From assembly GCA_965603075.1 (NCBI GenBank), contig CBFDBO010000009.1, forward strand, positions 60,553 through 124,552: a DNA stretch of 64,000 bases, read 5' to 3'. Positions within the stretch are counted from its first letter, which is position 1, and every line of letters begins with the position of its first letter. The notes beneath the pieces are model-generated. The model was not told where the DNA came from, ran no database searches, and saw only the letters and a program-made list of their open reading frames with translations. Both the position numbers and the translations under genes were made by a program. Source of the DNA: JABJOR01 sp965603075. GTDB taxonomy: Bacteria > Pseudomonadota > Alphaproteobacteria > Rhodospirillales > Casp-alpha2. Positions 28,116 through 38,233 of this stretch are shown here, in pieces.

Positions 28116-29333
28116 CTATTCTGCGTTTGCTTGAATACTTTTCTCTTTTGCACTTTTAAACGGATTACGGCGGGCAACGTTATCGCGCGTTGGATGGCGG
28201 GGTACCAGCAATGCCAGATACAATGAGACGCCAGAAAGTGCTGCGCCCGATAGAAATACCGCAGCCGGAGAAATCACCCATAAAAATCCATACGCGACGG
28301 GCAGAACAACTGCCGCGATATGACTGATCGTGAAAGATACCCCGGATGTACTGGCGATATCCGCCGGATCGGCAATCTTTTGGAAATATGTTTTTTGAGC
28401 AATAGCGATAGAAAAAAACAAATGATCAAGAATATAAAGCGCTATACCAATCCATGCAGCAGACGCAAAAGCATATCCCGTAAAGACCATTATTAGTCCT
28501 ATATATTCAATGACCAGAACTCTGCGTTCCCCCCAATGCGAAATCAACTTACCAATATAAGGGGCCGTAAACATCGTCAAAATACCATTGGCGAGGAATA
28601 ATAGAGCCATGGCGGCTGGATCAAATCCAAATCGTTCAACCATTAAGAATCCAGCAAAAACAACAAAAATTTGACGGCGGGCACCGCCCATGAATAGCAA
28701 GGCGTAATAGAGCCAATAGTCTTTCTTGAGAACCAAATGTTTATGTTGCTCAACCTTGGCTTCCATCCGCGGGAAGCTTATCCAACAGAACAACGCGATA
28801 GCCAATGCGCCGCCGCCGCCAATGAGATAAACGGTTTTCATACTCAGTGCGAACATATCGATGGCAAAGTAAATCAAGCCATAGGATACTAATGCCGCGA
28901 AAGAGCTATACGCCATTATGCGTCCCAGTACGATTGGGGCATTTTTTTTATCCAACCATTGCAATGATAATGATTGGTGTAACGCTTCAAAATAATGAAA
29001 ACCAACCGACATAATGACGGTGGTGAAATAGAGCCCATAGACCGTGGGGAAAAACCCAGTGACCGCCGTACCAATTCCAAGTACGCAGAGCGAGACAATG
29101 GCAAAAGGTTGTTCTTTGATGGCGAGCAATACAAAAACCACCGTGAACGTCAGAAAACCAGGTACTTCGCGCAGGCTTTGTAAGATACCAATTTCTATAC
29201 CTGTATAATTCGCTTCATCAATGGCGAAATTATTAAGCAAAGTCATCCAAGTGGCAAAAGCGAGCGGGCTTGCAATAGCCAAAAGAATTAAAAGGACCTC
29301 GGCATTCCGCCAAGTCTTTTTAGGGTTTTCCAT
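28116..29333 (-). CDS. Major facilitator superfamily transporter
   Basis: A 405-residue membrane protein with about twelve hydrophobic segments and a central charged loop around residues 190-205 (FPRMEAKVEQHKHLVLKK). The pattern fits MFS permeases; nothing indicates the substrate. The start codon overlaps the alaS stop by one base (TAATG), which implies coupling to alaS. It converges with the cyclophilin gene. Confidence 0.82.
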   Translation of the reverse strand: MENPKKTWRNAEVLLILLAIASPLAFATWMTLLNNFAIDEANYTGIEIGILQSLREVPGFLTFTVVFVLLAIKEQPFAIVSLCVLGIGTAVTGFFPTVYGLYFTTVIMSVGFHYFEALHQSLSLQWLDKKNAPIVLGRIMAYSSFAALVSYGLIYFAIDMFALSMKTVYLIGGGGALAIALFCWISFPRMEAKVEQHKHLVLKKDYWLYYALLFMGGARRQIFVVFAGFLMVERFGFDPAAMALLFLANGILTMFTAPYIGKLISHWGERRVLVIEYIGLIMVFTGYAFASAAWIGIALYILDHLFFSIAIAQKTYFQKIADPADIASTSGVSFTISHIAAVVLPVAYGFLWVISPAAVFLSGAALSGVSLYLALLVPRHPTRDNVARRNPFKSAKEKSIQANAE

Positions 29334-31987
29334 TACGAACCTTTCAGGGTTTCCTCTATGGCGGTTATCGCTTCATTAGCTTTATCACCATCCGGTCCCC
29401 CGGCCTGTGCCATATCGGGGCGACCCCCACCCCCCTTACCGCCAACAACACCCGCGCCAATGCGAACCAAATCAACGGCGTTAATTTTATCGCTTAAATC
29501 TTCGGTAACACCAACGACCAATGATGCTTTACCACCATCAAGGGCGATTAAGGCAACGATGCCTGAACCAACTTTTTTCTTTAAATCATCAGCTAAACTT
29601 TTCAGTTCGCGCGCAGGAATACCATCCACTACTTTGCCAAGAAAACCATACCCATTAATTTGTTTGATCTCATCATCAGAGCCACCTGCGCTTCCACCGG
29701 TTGCCAATGCACGGCGGGCATCAGATAATTCACGTTCCAATCGTTTGCGATCATCCAGCAATTGAGTGACACGGGATGCGACATCGGCGGGGCTTGATTT
29801 TAAAACCGTTGCTGCGCCGAAAAGCGTATCTTCTTGTTCTTTGAAATAAGCCACGGCACCTTGTCCCGTTACAACTTCCAACCGTCGAACGCCCGAGGAG
29901 ACCGCACTTTCTGATACAATCTTGCAAATGGCAATATCACCTGTGCGATGGGCGTGCGTGCCACCGCATAGCTCAGTCGAGAATATCTCTTCACCTGAAG
30001 CGCCTGATGAGCCCATTGAAACAACGCGTACTTCTTCGCCGTATTTTTCGCCAAACAGTGCCATGGCCCCCGCCTCGACAGCTGCTTCGGGGTCCATCAA
30101 GCGGGTAACGATCTCTGAGTTAATACGGATTTGTTGGTTCACGTCGTCTTCGACTGATTTAACTTCTTCTGGTGTTATAGGTTTTGGATGCGACACATCA
30201 AAACGCATACGATCAGGGCCAACTTGCGATCCTTTTTGTGTGACATGATCCCCCAACCGGCGACGCAGGGCTTCGTGTACCAAATGGGTTACGGAATGAT
30301 TGGCGCGTAGACCTGAGCGTCTGGTATGATCCACTTCCAATAAAGCATCTTCACCAACTTTAACCAGACCCCCGGATACTTTGCCATGATGAACATGAAG
30401 CTCGCCCAGTTTTTTGGCGGTATCAGAAATGGTTATGCGTACATCGCCAATGGTGATGATACCCGTATCGCCCATTTGCCCACCTGATTCTCCATAAAAC
30501 GGCGTTTGGCTAAGCACCACGCTCACACTATCGCCGTCGTTAACACAGTCAACACAAACACCATCTTTAACAAGCGCCGTTATTTGGCCTTCGGCACTTT
30601 CCGTAGAATAGCCGAGAAATTCCGTTGCCCCTTGTTCTTGTAAAATATCAAACCAAACAGCTTCGGTTGCCGCATCACCAGACCCCGCCCAAGCTTTTCG
30701 CGCGTCCGCCCGTTGGCGTTCCATGGCGGTATTAAACCCTTCTATATCCACAGAAATAGAGCGTGATTTCAATGCGTCCTGTGTTAGATCCAGAGGGAAG
30801 CCATAGGTGTCATGCAGCTTAAATGCTGTGTCGCCGTTCAGGCTATCGCCTTCTTTTAAGGTACTGGTTTCTGCATCAAGCAGCTTGAGCCCGCGATCAA
30901 GAGTGGTTTTAAAACGGGTTTCTTCCAGCAACAATGTTTCGGTAATCAACGGTTCTAGCTTTGTAAGCTCGCCAAAGGCTTGGCCCATTTGGGTTATGAG
31001 GGCGGGGACTAAACGGTGCATCAGAGGGTCTTTACACCCCATTAATTGCGCATGACGCATGGCCCGACGCATGATCCGGCGCAGTACGTATCCACGACCT
31101 TCATTTGAAGGCAGCACGCCATCGGCGATTAAGAAGCTGCTGGCGCGTAAATGATCGGAAATCACCCGGTGAGATATAGCGAACTCGCCATCACTTGCCG
31201 TATCGGATGCATCTGCGGAGGCCTCGATAAGGGCCTTGAACATATCCGTTTGAAAATTGTCATTCGTGCCTTGCATTAAGGCAGACAAACGTTCCAGCCC
31301 CATGCCTGTATCAATAGAGGGGTGTGGTAAGTCTACGCGCTCTTCCAATGTAAGCTGCTCATACTGCATAAACACCAAATTCCAGATTTCAATGAACCGG
31401 TCGCCATCTTCATCTGCGCTACCCGGAGGTCCACCGGGGATATGATCGCCATAGTCATAGAAAATTTCAGAACACGGACCACAAGGTCCCGTATCACCCA
31501 TGGACCAAAAATTATCCGAGGTGGGAATGCGGATGATTCTACTTTCGGGCAACCCAGCGATTTTTTTCCATAAATCAAAAGCCTCATCGTCTTCGGAGAA
31601 TACCGTCACCAATAGTTTTTCTTGTGAAATGCCATATTCTTTGGTGATTAAATTCCAAGCCAGTTCAATGGCATTTTCCTTGAAATAATCACCAAAGGAG
31701 AAATTACCCAACATTTCAAAAAATGTATGGTGGCGTACCGTGCGCCCAACGTTTTCCAGATCATTGTGCTTACCACCCGCGCGGACACACTTTTGCGAGG
31801 TCACCGCAGTGGTGTAATCACGGCTTTCAAGACCCGTGAAGACATTTTTAAACTGCACCATGCCTGCGTTGGTAAACATCAATGTTGGATCATTGAGGGG
31901 AACTAATGGGCTTGATGGTACAATTTCATGACCGTTGGTCGCAAAATAATCCAAAAATCCTTTACGAATGTCGTTTACCGTCTGCAT
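29333..31987 (-). CDS. alaS: Alanyl-tRNA synthetase
   Basis: The 884-residue enzyme charges tRNA-Ala. The catalytic domain has PSSPLVPLNDPTLMFTNAGM and FFEMLGNFSFGDYFK, followed by GMGLERLSALMQG. The editing domain has the zinc-binding HSVTHLVHEALR and ELCGGTHAHRTGDI, and the C-terminal domain ends with the glycine-rich GGKGGGGRPDMAQAGG. Length is normal. It lies downstream of recA on the same strand, an order common in alphaproteobacteria, and is coupled to the MFS gene. Confidence 0.98.
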   Translation of the reverse strand: MQTVNDIRKGFLDYFATNGHEIVPSSPLVPLNDPTLMFTNAGMVQFKNVFTGLESRDYTTAVTSQKCVRAGGKHNDLENVGRTVRHHTFFEMLGNFSFGDYFKENAIELAWNLITKEYGISQEKLLVTVFSEDDEAFDLWKKIAGLPESRIIRIPTSDNFWSMGDTGPCGPCSEIFYDYGDHIPGGPPGSADEDGDRFIEIWNLVFMQYEQLTLEERVDLPHPSIDTGMGLERLSALMQGTNDNFQTDMFKALIEASADASDTASDGEFAISHRVISDHLRASSFLIADGVLPSNEGRGYVLRRIMRRAMRHAQLMGCKDPLMHRLVPALITQMGQAFGELTKLEPLITETLLLEETRFKTTLDRGLKLLDAETSTLKEGDSLNGDTAFKLHDTYGFPLDLTQDALKSRSISVDIEGFNTAMERQRADARKAWAGSGDAATEAVWFDILQEQGATEFLGYSTESAEGQITALVKDGVCVDCVNDGDSVSVVLSQTPFYGESGGQMGDTGIITIGDVRITISDTAKKLGELHVHHGKVSGGLVKVGEDALLEVDHTRRSGLRANHSVTHLVHEALRRRLGDHVTQKGSQVGPDRMRFDVSHPKPITPEEVKSVEDDVNQQIRINSEIVTRLMDPEAAVEAGAMALFGEKYGEEVRVVSMGSSGASGEEIFSTELCGGTHAHRTGDIAICKIVSESAVSSGVRRLEVVTGQGAVAYFKEQEDTLFGAATVLKSSPADVASRVTQLLDDRKRLERELSDARRALATGGSAGGSDDEIKQINGYGFLGKVVDGIPARELKSLADDLKKKVGSGIVALIALDGGKASLVVGVTEDLSDKINAVDLVRIGAGVVGGKGGGGRPDMAQAGGPDGDKANEAITAIEETLKGS

Positions 31988-32113
31988 GGGGGCGCCTTTT
32001 TAATTTAATAGCTTCATAATCTCACAGCCATTGATCGCTGTTTGTAACACTAAGCAGACATTTTTAAAGTGGCACAAGGGTGCTGTCTAGCGCGAACAGC
32101 TTCACGCAAAGGC

Positions 32114-32147
32114 AAACAGACGTGAGCCGGAGGACCCACGTCTGTTT
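32114..32147 (-). terminator. Hairpin after recA, probable terminator
   Basis: AAACAGACGTG pairs perfectly with CACGTCTGTTT around a 12-base loop, an 11-bp stem. It lies 24 bases past the recA stop on the minus strand. The T run on that strand is only three bases inside the stem end, so it may act as an attenuator or partial terminator before alaS. Confidence 0.6.
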
Positions 32148-32170
32148 TAAAAGCGTAATTTTTGAGAAAA

Positions 32171-33292
32171 TTACTCTTCAGTAGAGCCAATTCCTGGTAA
32201 TGCGTCCGCGTCATCATCACCGGATGTACTATCACCACTATCAGGACCACCCGTCATCATGGCTTCAGACACCAGACCAGAATTCTGTCTGATTTGTAAT
32301 TCAATGGCATCTGCCATGGCAGGGTTATCGCGCAAGTAGGCCTTGGCGTTTTCTCGCCCTTGTCCAATGCGTTCAGAATTACAGGAGAACCATGAACCAG
32401 ATTTATCCACCACCCCGGCTTTAACACCGAGATCAAGAATTTCACCCATTTTGGAAACCCCTTCGCCATACATGATATCAAATTCGATAACCTTGAATGG
32501 TGGTGCCAGCTTGTTTTTAACCACTTTAACGCGGGTTTGGTTGCCCACCACTTCATCACGGTCTTTGATGGCGCCAATGCGGCGGATTTCCAAACGAACG
32601 GATGAATAGAATTTGAGCGCATTACCGCCCGACGTTGTTTCAGGGTTACCAAACATCACACCAATTTTTATTCGGATTTGGTTGATGAAGATCATCATGG
32701 TGTTGGAGCGTGCGACAGAAGATGTCAGTTTACGTAAAGCTTGGCTCATAAGACGGGCTTGTAGGCCAACGTGATGGTCGCCCATTTCGCCTTCTAATTC
32801 CGCGCGAGGTACAAGCGCCGCCACACTATCGACCACCAAGACATCAACCGCGCCAGAGCGTACCAACGTATCGGCAATTTCAAGGGCTTGCTCACCCGCA
32901 TCGGGTTGCGAGATCAACAGGGCATCTAGATTAACGCCCAGTTTTTTAGCGTAGATCGGATCAAGCGCATGTTCGGCATCGATAAAGGCACAAGTACCGC
33001 CCAATTTCTGTGCTTCCGCAATAGCGTGCAGGGCCAATGTGGTTTTACCAGAGCTTTCAGGACCGTAAATTTCAATAACCCGTCCCCGCGGTAGCCCACC
33101 AATGCCAAGACCGATATCCAGCCCCAACGACCCCGATGAGATTACCTCGGTTGCAACGGTTTCTTGTTGGCCAAGGCGCATGACTGAACCTTTACCAAAT
33201 GACCGTTCAATTTGTGACAGGGCCGCATCAAGCGCCTTGTCTTTATCACCACCACGTTCTTTTTCCACGAGTTTCAATCCTGCATTAGCCAT
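32171..33292 (-). CDS. recA: Recombinase RecA
   Basis: The 373-residue RecA binds single-stranded DNA and ATP to drive strand exchange and LexA self-cleavage. It has the Walker A loop GPESSGKT, LLISQPDAGEQALEI, VVDSVAALVPRAELEGEMGD and the loop IRIKIGVMFGNPETTSGG. The last 25 residues are acidic, as usual. A long inverted repeat about 165 bases upstream (33454-33480) is a candidate damage-response operator. Confidence 0.98.
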   Translation of the reverse strand: MANAGLKLVEKERGGDKDKALDAALSQIERSFGKGSVMRLGQQETVATEVISSGSLGLDIGLGIGGLPRGRVIEIYGPESSGKTTLALHAIAEAQKLGGTCAFIDAEHALDPIYAKKLGVNLDALLISQPDAGEQALEIADTLVRSGAVDVLVVDSVAALVPRAELEGEMGDHHVGLQARLMSQALRKLTSSVARSNTMMIFINQIRIKIGVMFGNPETTSGGNALKFYSSVRLEIRRIGAIKDRDEVVGNQTRVKVVKNKLAPPFKVIEFDIMYGEGVSKMGEILDLGVKAGVVDKSGSWFSCNSERIGQGRENAKAYLRDNPAMADAIELQIRQNSGLVSEAMMTGGPDSGDSTSGDDDADALPGIGSTEE

Positions 33293-33453
33293 AATTACAT
33301 CCCTTATTTACTGTTCATCAACCAAGGTCAATATATGTCGTTCACTATGTTTAACGATGTTCTGTTAACAACTATATGTACATGGTTTGTTCTCATGCGC
33401 AACAACTTTTTTTAAGCTATTGAAAATAAACAATATAATCGATTTTGTTTCTT

Positions 33454-33480
33454 GTTATGTTCTCATAAATAGAACAAAAC
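33454..33480. promoter_or_regulatory. Long inverted repeat upstream of recA, candidate LexA operator
   Basis: GTT-A-TGTTCT, seven bases, then AGAACA-A-AAC forms a palindrome with 9 of 10 pairs per arm. It lies between the end of cckA and recA, where regulators of recA would bind. It contains GTTC and GAAC half-sites, but nine bases apart and inverted, not the direct GTTC-N7-GTTC typical of alphaproteobacterial LexA. The element TGTTCTCAT recurs at 33388-33396, nearer to recA. Confidence 0.4.
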
Positions 33481-33520
33481 AACATTACGATTTCGGAATA
33501 AATATATTCACCGCAATCCT

Positions 33521-35812
33521 TTATTCTGACAACACATCCTTTACCGTGCTGGCGAGAGTCTTGAGAGAGAAAGGCTTTGCAAGAAAGTGGAGTGTCTCAT
33601 CGCGGCTGATCTCTTCTCGGAATACATCCTCGGCATATCCTGACATGAGAATCACCTTCATGTCGGGTATTTCCTGCCTGACCAACTGAACAAACGTATG
33701 ACCGTCCATTCCCGGCATGACCACATCGGAGACAATCAAATCGATGGTTTGGTCGGCACCATTAAGAGCGTCCAATCCAGCCTCGCCATTATCGGCTTCT
33801 ATCACCGTATAGCCTTTATTTCGCAGCGCACGCGCACCAAACATGCGAACGGCGTCTTCGTCTTCCACCAATAAAATTACGCTATCACCGCTAAGATCAC
33901 GTGCCGTGACGGTCTCGTTTGAGCCGGATTTGATAGCCGCACGACGCTCTGTTAGTGCCTTATCAGCGGCTTGAGCTGCGGCCTCGGCTCCTGCCTCACC
34001 TTCTGTGCCATAAGCCGGCAGGTAGATACTAAACGTGGTGCCAAGCCCGATAGCACTTTCAACAAAGATAAAGCCACCCGATTGGTGAACGATCCCATAG
34101 ACCGTTGATAACCCTAAGCCCGTTCCCGCACCGACTTCCTTGGTGGAATAAAACGGCTCGAAGATTCGTTCCAGATTCTCGCGTGAGATTCCCGTCCCTG
34201 AATCCGCCACATCAATGACTAAATATGCCCCCGGCGACATAATTTCAGCCCCGCGTTGTAGGGGGGCGAGTACAGTTTCATTTCGGGTGGTAATGGAGAG
34301 CGAGCCCCCGCCCGGCATGGCGTCACGGGCATTCACCGCTAAGTTTATAATAACCTGATCAAATTGCCCTCGGTCTGCCTGAAACAAATAGGCGTCCGGT
34401 GCATTGGTCAGAATCAGTTCAACTTGTTCATCGATTAGTCGTCCCAGTAAATGGGTTAAATCGGCCAGTGCTTCCCCCGGTTCGATCACAACAGGGGCCA
34501 GAGTTTGTTTCCGCGAGAAAGCCAGCAATTGTCGCACCAAATTGGTTGCTCGATTGGCATTCTGCCTAATTTGCATAATGTCGTCAAAGGACGGATCATC
34601 GGGTCCATGTTTTTCGAGCAACAAATCAGAGAACCCGATCATGGCGGTCAGCAAGTTGTTGAAATCATGAGCAACCCCGCCCGCCAATTGTCCCACGGCC
34701 TGCATTTTTTGTGACTGGGTAAACTGGACTTCAAGATGACGATGTTCGGTTTCATCAATCACATGAAGGACCAACCCGTCTTCACCTTTATCATCTTGTT
34801 TGGTTGAGAAATAAAGCGATGCCGCGCGTTCTTGCCCCCCTTGCACGGGTAAGCGAACATCAATACGAACGGCTTTTGCGGTGCCCATCATCAATTTGGA
34901 TAAAGCCGATGAAATCTCTTCACGGTCCTCGGCGGATACATACTTGGTAACCTGAGAACCAATTAAATTTTGATCATTGGAGGATAGGTACTGGATCAGC
35001 TCATTATTGGCTTTTAATATGGTCCCATTGTCGCTGAGCAAGGCGATGCCCACGGGCGAGTCTTCAAACAACCAAAGGGGTTGCGAGGAAAGGTCCGTAG
35101 AAAGATCTCCCGGCTTCTTGTCAGCCCCATCATTTGCTGAACCTAAGGCAGTCGTCTCAGACCTTCCAAAAGCTTCAAAATCACGCAAAACCACGCCCCG
35201 AACGACATCATCATCGTCTTGTGCATCAATATGTTCATGAATGATAAAAGCATCGAATGCCTCACCATCTTTTCCCCGCATTGCAATTCGCCCTGCCCCA
35301 CCCGAAGAGGGGGCCGCCGGGTCAACCATGAGATCAACAAATCGGGCGTCTCGATCAAGCAAGGTCTCTGGGCTCATGCCAAACCAACCCGCAAATACCG
35401 TATTGACGTACCGAAACACGCCATCGCTGCCCAAAACAAAAAACCCGATGGTCATATCATCCAAATACCCAGCCGATTTTTGGGCTGTGAGATGAATGGC
35501 ACTATCAAATTCCTGATGTTTTTTAATGACTCGTAGATTACCCGCAGTCCGTAACATCAAAAAAGACATAATGGCCGCAGCCAAGCTTAGCCCTAGAAGA
35601 ACACCCGAAAACAAAGAAGGCTGAGAAAGCGTTCCTGTATCAAACACAATGAGAGCCGCCAAAGCGGCGACCATACAAGCGCCACCCCAAATCATGGAAT
35701 GGCTGAACAGTGAATTACTCAATCTGATGATAATCGGCCCCAGCATAGAGGTTTGAGGGCCAGAAGGTTGGGGATCAGTGGATTGAGGGTTGGTGGAATT
35801 TATATTAGACAA
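33521..35812 (-). CDS. cckA: CckA-like hybrid histidine kinase
   Basis: The 763-residue protein has two N-terminal membrane helices (about residues 40-60 and 68-88), two PAS-like regions (about 112-210 and 245-355), a kinase core with phospho-acceptor His382 in GGVAHDFNNLL, and ATP-binding motifs N-box VNARDAMPGGG, DSGTGIS and GAGTGLGLSTVYG. A C-terminal receiver has phospho-acceptor Asp696 in IVSDVVMPGMDG. This is the CckA architecture, which in Caulobacter phosphorylates CtrA through ChpT to control cell cycle and flagellar genes. It follows flhB by 49 bases, an arrangement I recall from Caulobacter. Confidence 0.9.
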   Translation of the reverse strand: MSNINSTNPQSTDPQPSGPQTSMLGPIIIRLSNSLFSHSMIWGGACMVAALAALIVFDTGTLSQPSLFSGVLLGLSLAAAIMSFLMLRTAGNLRVIKKHQEFDSAIHLTAQKSAGYLDDMTIGFFVLGSDGVFRYVNTVFAGWFGMSPETLLDRDARFVDLMVDPAAPSSGGAGRIAMRGKDGEAFDAFIIHEHIDAQDDDDVVRGVVLRDFEAFGRSETTALGSANDGADKKPGDLSTDLSSQPLWLFEDSPVGIALLSDNGTILKANNELIQYLSSNDQNLIGSQVTKYVSAEDREEISSALSKLMMGTAKAVRIDVRLPVQGGQERAASLYFSTKQDDKGEDGLVLHVIDETEHRHLEVQFTQSQKMQAVGQLAGGVAHDFNNLLTAMIGFSDLLLEKHGPDDPSFDDIMQIRQNANRATNLVRQLLAFSRKQTLAPVVIEPGEALADLTHLLGRLIDEQVELILTNAPDAYLFQADRGQFDQVIINLAVNARDAMPGGGSLSITTRNETVLAPLQRGAEIMSPGAYLVIDVADSGTGISRENLERIFEPFYSTKEVGAGTGLGLSTVYGIVHQSGGFIFVESAIGLGTTFSIYLPAYGTEGEAGAEAAAQAADKALTERRAAIKSGSNETVTARDLSGDSVILLVEDEDAVRMFGARALRNKGYTVIEADNGEAGLDALNGADQTIDLIVSDVVMPGMDGHTFVQLVRQEIPDMKVILMSGYAEDVFREEISRDETLHFLAKPFSLKTLASTVKDVLSE

Positions 35813-35861
35813 CAGCCAGAATGCCCTTTCGCGGCTTAAAGATCATTTCTTGTATCATACC

Positions 35862-36929
35862 TTAAACTTTATCGCCACGCAGTCGCATGACATATCCGAT
35901 CACTTCGGCGACGGCTTGATAATGCTCCATAGGAATTTCCTCGTCAATTTCTACAGCGGCGAACAGCGCCCGTGCCAGAGGTGGGTTTTCAACAATCGGC
36001 ACATCATTTTCTTCCGCCACTTCTCTCATTTTAAGGGCGATAAAATCTTGACCTTTTGCCACCAAAATCGGCGCCTGCATCTGCTCAATATTATAATTCA
36101 GCGCAACGGCAAAGTGGGTTGGGTTGGTCACCACCACATCCGCGCCGGGAACCGCTGCCATCATGCGCTGTTGGGCCCGCTCTGCGCGAAGTTGGCGTAT
36201 GCGCCCTTTGACCAATGGGTCCCCTTCGCTTTGTTTGTGTTCGTCTTTAACTTCTTGTTTGGTCATTCGCATTTGCTGGATAAACGTATATTTTTGATAC
36301 AGATAATCCATAACCGCAATGACCCCCATTACCGCGGCCGCCCCAGCAAAGAACCAAATAACAATCAAGTGCATACGGCTGAATGTACTGATAAACTCAA
36401 TTCCAGGTAGTAATAGAATCTCCCTATGGAAAGGTAGAACAAAAGCCACGGCCACGCCTGTAACAACCAATAATTTCAAGATACCCTTAACAAACTCAAA
36501 GAGAGATTTAGCCGAGAACATACGGCCCAAGCCTTTGATGATAGAAATCTTGGATATTTCCGGTGCGACTTTACTCGGTGCCCAAACCCACCCGGATTGT
36601 GCAACACTAAACGCCAGACCCGCCAACATAATTGCCCCCAATATCGGTGCTAATATCTTGAAAAATCCGATTATTAAATGGCTAAATACATCCCGCAAGT
36701 TCTCTAAATCTAGGGGAATCGCTTCACCTTGGTCAAGATACTGGATCAACAATGCCCGTAGGTCTTTGATCATCATGGGGGCCAAAATAGCGATGACCAA
36801 GGTAACCGTTATCAACATCCCAAAATGTTTTAATTCTTGAGATACTGCAGTTTGACCTTTCCCATGCGCTTGCTCAAGCTTTCGCGAGGTAGGTTCTTCG
36901 GTTTTTTGGGCATCATCTTCTTCGGCCAT
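35862..36929 (-). CDS. flhB: Flagellar export switch protein FlhB
   Basis: The 355-residue component of the flagellar type III export gate has four membrane helices (about 30-210) and a cytoplasmic domain with the self-cleaving NPTH motif in DVVVTNPTHFAVAL. Cleavage between Asn and Pro switches export from rod/hook to filament proteins. The N-terminus EDDAQKTEEPTSRKLEQA is typical. It follows fliR by 47 bases in the flgB-to-cckA unit. A shorter FlhB-tail-like protein is encoded at 39712-40176. Confidence 0.97.
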   Translation of the reverse strand: MAEEDDAQKTEEPTSRKLEQAHGKGQTAVSQELKHFGMLITVTLVIAILAPMMIKDLRALLIQYLDQGEAIPLDLENLRDVFSHLIIGFFKILAPILGAIMLAGLAFSVAQSGWVWAPSKVAPEISKISIIKGLGRMFSAKSLFEFVKGILKLLVVTGVAVAFVLPFHREILLLPGIEFISTFSRMHLIVIWFFAGAAAVMGVIAVMDYLYQKYTFIQQMRMTKQEVKDEHKQSEGDPLVKGRIRQLRAERAQQRMMAAVPGADVVVTNPTHFAVALNYNIEQMQAPILVAKGQDFIALKMREVAEENDVPIVENPPLARALFAAVEIDEEIPMEHYQAVAEVIGYVMRLRGDKV

Positions 36930-36976
36930 CTATTTGGCTTTCCTTAAAAAGAACCCGCTTAAGAAAGTTTTTTCTC

Positions 36977-37738
36977 TCATGGCACAAGAAACATCTGAAA
37001 TGTGTCTTGGTAATGTTGCAAAAAAACCATCATGACTGCCGACAGCGACATCATAAGAATCCAAAATTGTAACGCAATCTGAATAGGCATCATAAAGAAA
37101 AACAGCGGTAATGCTGGCATCAAGCGTCCCAAAACCCCAAGCCCTACATTATACCCTAGGGCCACAACAACCAACGGCGATGCCATTTGAAGGCCTAAGG
37201 CAAAGCTATCGGCGGTATGGCGGGCAACTGTCATAGCAAAATCACCAAAACTTAACGATGCACCTGGCAAAAATAACGAATAACTCTCAATCACCGCAAT
37301 AATCATCAAATGGTGCATATCGGTGATAAATATTAGCATAATACCAAGAGCCGTTAAGAAGCTTGAAACAACTGAGCTTTGCTGCTCGGCAACGGGGTCC
37401 GTCGTCAACGCATTTGCCAAAGACGACAACATGGCCATTAAAGTACCCGCAAATTGCAGCGCGCTTAATGCAATACGGGCAATTCCGCCCAAAAAGACAC
37501 CAATAAACACCTCGGCTATAACCAGTAAAAAGATATCACCAATAGACGCTGGCATGATAGGGATTATCGGCATGATCGTAGCCGATACGACGAAACATAT
37601 CGCCAACGCAAGGGCCAACCTGATCTGAACATTAACATAGGTTGCACTAAAACCAGGCATCAACATTAAGGCCGTTCCGACTCGAGAAAAAATCAGAAAG
37701 AACCCAAATATGTTTAATGACATGAATTCAGCTAGCAT
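36977..37738 (-). CDS. fliR: Flagellar export gate protein FliR
   Basis: The 253-residue membrane protein of the export gate core, which assembles with FliP and FliQ. It has about six hydrophobic segments, with the family features IFSRVGTALMLMPGFS near the N-terminus and an EVFIGVFLGGIARIALSALQ block. Length is normal. An alternative internal ATG six codons in is possible. It follows fliQ by 25 bases. Confidence 0.95.
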   Translation of the reverse strand: MLAEFMSLNIFGFFLIFSRVGTALMLMPGFSATYVNVQIRLALALAICFVVSATIMPIIPIMPASIGDIFLLVIAEVFIGVFLGGIARIALSALQFAGTLMAMLSSLANALTTDPVAEQQSSVVSSFLTALGIMLIFITDMHHLMIIAVIESYSLFLPGASLSFGDFAMTVARHTADSFALGLQMASPLVVVALGYNVGLGVLGRLMPALPLFFFMMPIQIALQFWILMMSLSAVMMVFLQHYQDTFQMFLVP

Positions 37739-37763
37739 ACCTTGCCACTCATTCCCTCTCTCA

Positions 37764-38027
37764 TCAAAGCGCGATCATTCGATCAAATAATCGAATGGTG
37801 AACTCTGTCATAGTGGTCATCATAAAGGGCAGGAAAAAGATAATGGAGAGAAAAATAACCAGAATCTTGGGAACAAAGGTAAGCGTCATTTCTTGAATGG
37901 TTGTCAAAGCCTGAAACAAGGCAATAATCAATCCCACCAACAAACCGGCGGCCATGATAGGGCCTGCCACAAGCAGGATCGTCATAAGGGCATCACGCCC
38001 AATTTCCATAACGGTTTCCTGGTTCAT
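37764..38027 (-). CDS. fliQ: Flagellar export gate protein FliQ
   Basis: The 87-residue two-helix export gate protein has ALMTILLVAGPIMAAGLLVG and ALTTIQEMTLTFVPKI, both highly typical. The frame is open upstream to 38084, but starting at the ATG at 38027 (Met-Asn-Gln-Glu) gives the standard length, with AAAGG about ten bases before it. It lies between fliE and fliR, although a gap of about 200 bases separates it from fliE; that gap shows AT-rich sequence and no clear signal. Confidence 0.94.
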   Translation of the reverse strand: MNQETVMEIGRDALMTILLVAGPIMAAGLLVGLIIALFQALTTIQEMTLTFVPKILVIFLSIIFFLPFMMTTMTEFTIRLFDRMIAL

Positions 38028-38233
38028 TTTAGCGCCGCCTTTAGTCTCGTCTTTTAGTGTCGTGTGTTCGTACCGTGTATTCATACAGCGTATTCTTATT
38101 GCGTATTCATACCATCAATGCTTTACGCGATAGACCGTCACGGAATCGCTTTCACGAAGAGTATAACACCCCCGCACTCTATCAGAGAACCATGTAATTA
38201 AATTTTATCAGACGATTATTGCTGAGAAACGCC

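Noticed and set aside
36319..36840. A 173-residue open frame antisense to flhB
   Set aside because: It mirrors the hydrophobic codons of flhB; no own ribosome-binding site or family match.
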